DNA of 64,000 nucleotides, from the NCBI GenBank assembly GCA_006218025.1, contig VBWA01000028.1, positions 1 through 64,000 of the forward strand, written 5' to 3'. This DNA is from Rhodocyclaceae bacterium (GTDB lineage: Bacteria > Pseudomonadota > Gammaproteobacteria > Burkholderiales > Rhodocyclaceae). Numbering within the stretch: position 1 is the stretch's first letter; each line of letters begins with the position of its first letter. Below, piece after piece: positions 63,552 to 64,000 of the stretch. A program made the translations under genes and the position numbers. The notes under the pieces were generated by a model. That model had not been told where the DNA came from and did no database searches. It saw nothing but the letters and a program-made list of their open reading frames with translations.

Positions 63552-64000
63552 GCATGATATCGATCAGAAAAATGCTGGAGCCGGATCTGGATGCGGCGTT
63601 GCCGATCATCAACGAAGCCGCCCAGGCGTATCGCGGAGTGATCCCCGCCGACAGGTGGCACGAACCCTATATGCCGCGCGATGAACTGGAAGGCGAAATT
63701 GCCGACGGCGTCATGTTCTGGGTTGCGGAGGAGGACGGACGGCTGTCAGGGGTGATGGGAATTCAGGACAAGGGCACAGTCGCCCTGGTACGCCATGCCT
63801 ACGTCGCGCCGACCGTGCAGAGGAAAGGGGTGGGGACAAGGCTCCTGCGTCATGTGGCAAGCCTCGCGGAAAAACCCCTATTGATCGGCACCTGGGCGGA
63901 CGCGTCCTGGGCCATCGATTTTTATCGCCGAAATGGCTTTGCACTGGTCCCGAAAACGCACAAGGATTCCCTCCTCCGAAAATACTGGTCGATACCCGAG
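63552..64000 (+). CDS. GNAT acetyltransferase, 3' end beyond the window
   Basis: The open frame starts at ATG 63552 (MISIRKMLEPDLDAALPIIN) and continues to the window edge without a stop. Visible motifs are MFWVAEEDGRLSGVMGIQDK, the acetyl-CoA loop QRKGVGTRLLRHV and AIDFYRRNGFALV. Only about 149 residues are present, which would be nearly a full GNAT domain. The substrate is unknown. Confidence 0.85.

Overview
The window reads as a high-GC betaproteobacterial chromosome. The main evidence is the TCA block sdhCDAB-sdhE-gltA-sucA-sucB-lpd-zapE on the minus strand, facing gntR/mdh/CoA-ester lyase/acnB. That arrangement and the protein sequences suggest Rhodocyclales or a near relative; this is inferred from gene content and remembered family sequences, not from a search. 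I saw no tRNA, rRNA or CRISPR array.

Layout. 1-4.9 kb is a worn accessory region: a transposase remnant at the left edge, a type I secretion adaptor (intact), a GIY-YIG protein whose tail is made of dispersed repeats, and a type I secretion ABC exporter broken by three clean internal deletions. 4.9-7.1 kb holds slyD, a peroxiredoxin and zapE. 7.1-23.6 kb is the TCA block, with a gntR regulator and a perfect palindromic operator candidate between the two divergent halves. 23.6-29.5 kb is a MarR-controlled tripartite efflux operon (outer-membrane factor, adaptor, MacB-type ATPase and permease), bracketed by two copies of the acnB stop/terminator sequence. 29.8-32 kb is an ECF sigma/anti-sigma/periplasmic sensor operon with a likely target gene; both carry the same GGAAC-N16-CGTT promoter. 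32-40.2 kb is signalling: PAS-diguanylate cyclase, NarL-type regulator, PAS histidine kinase and a CheB-CheR-PAS hybrid.

40.2-51.3 kb is a dense group of protein families better known from Archaea or from repair: an AmmeMemoRadiSam radical SAM gene (frameshifted), two isoaspartate methyltransferases (one cytoplasmic, one with a signal peptide), a MoaD-like/Mut7-C protein, a membrane spermidine-synthase-like protein (frameshifted), an Mth938-like protein, RtcB RNA ligase, archease and PolX. The rest of the AmmeMemoRadiSam set is at 61.0-63.5 kb: a Memo-AMMECR1 fusion overlapping a second, intact radical SAM gene. This two-locus set is the best candidate here for an undescribed system. 51.3-61 kb is mostly housekeeping: DUF2934, PAS, OmpR/EnvZ, truncated globin, AI-2E permease, cyclic-nucleotide-binding protein, thpR, ispF, a small cytochrome c, ispD and an MgtC/DUF4010 protein. 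A GNAT acetyltransferase runs off the right edge.

Two window-wide patterns stand out. A ~24-bp dispersed motif (core AGTCGGCGCTGG) occurs nine times, both between genes and in frame inside genes. Three separate genes carry short clean deletions (five in all) in otherwise well-preserved sequence, which may be real lesions or an assembly problem.
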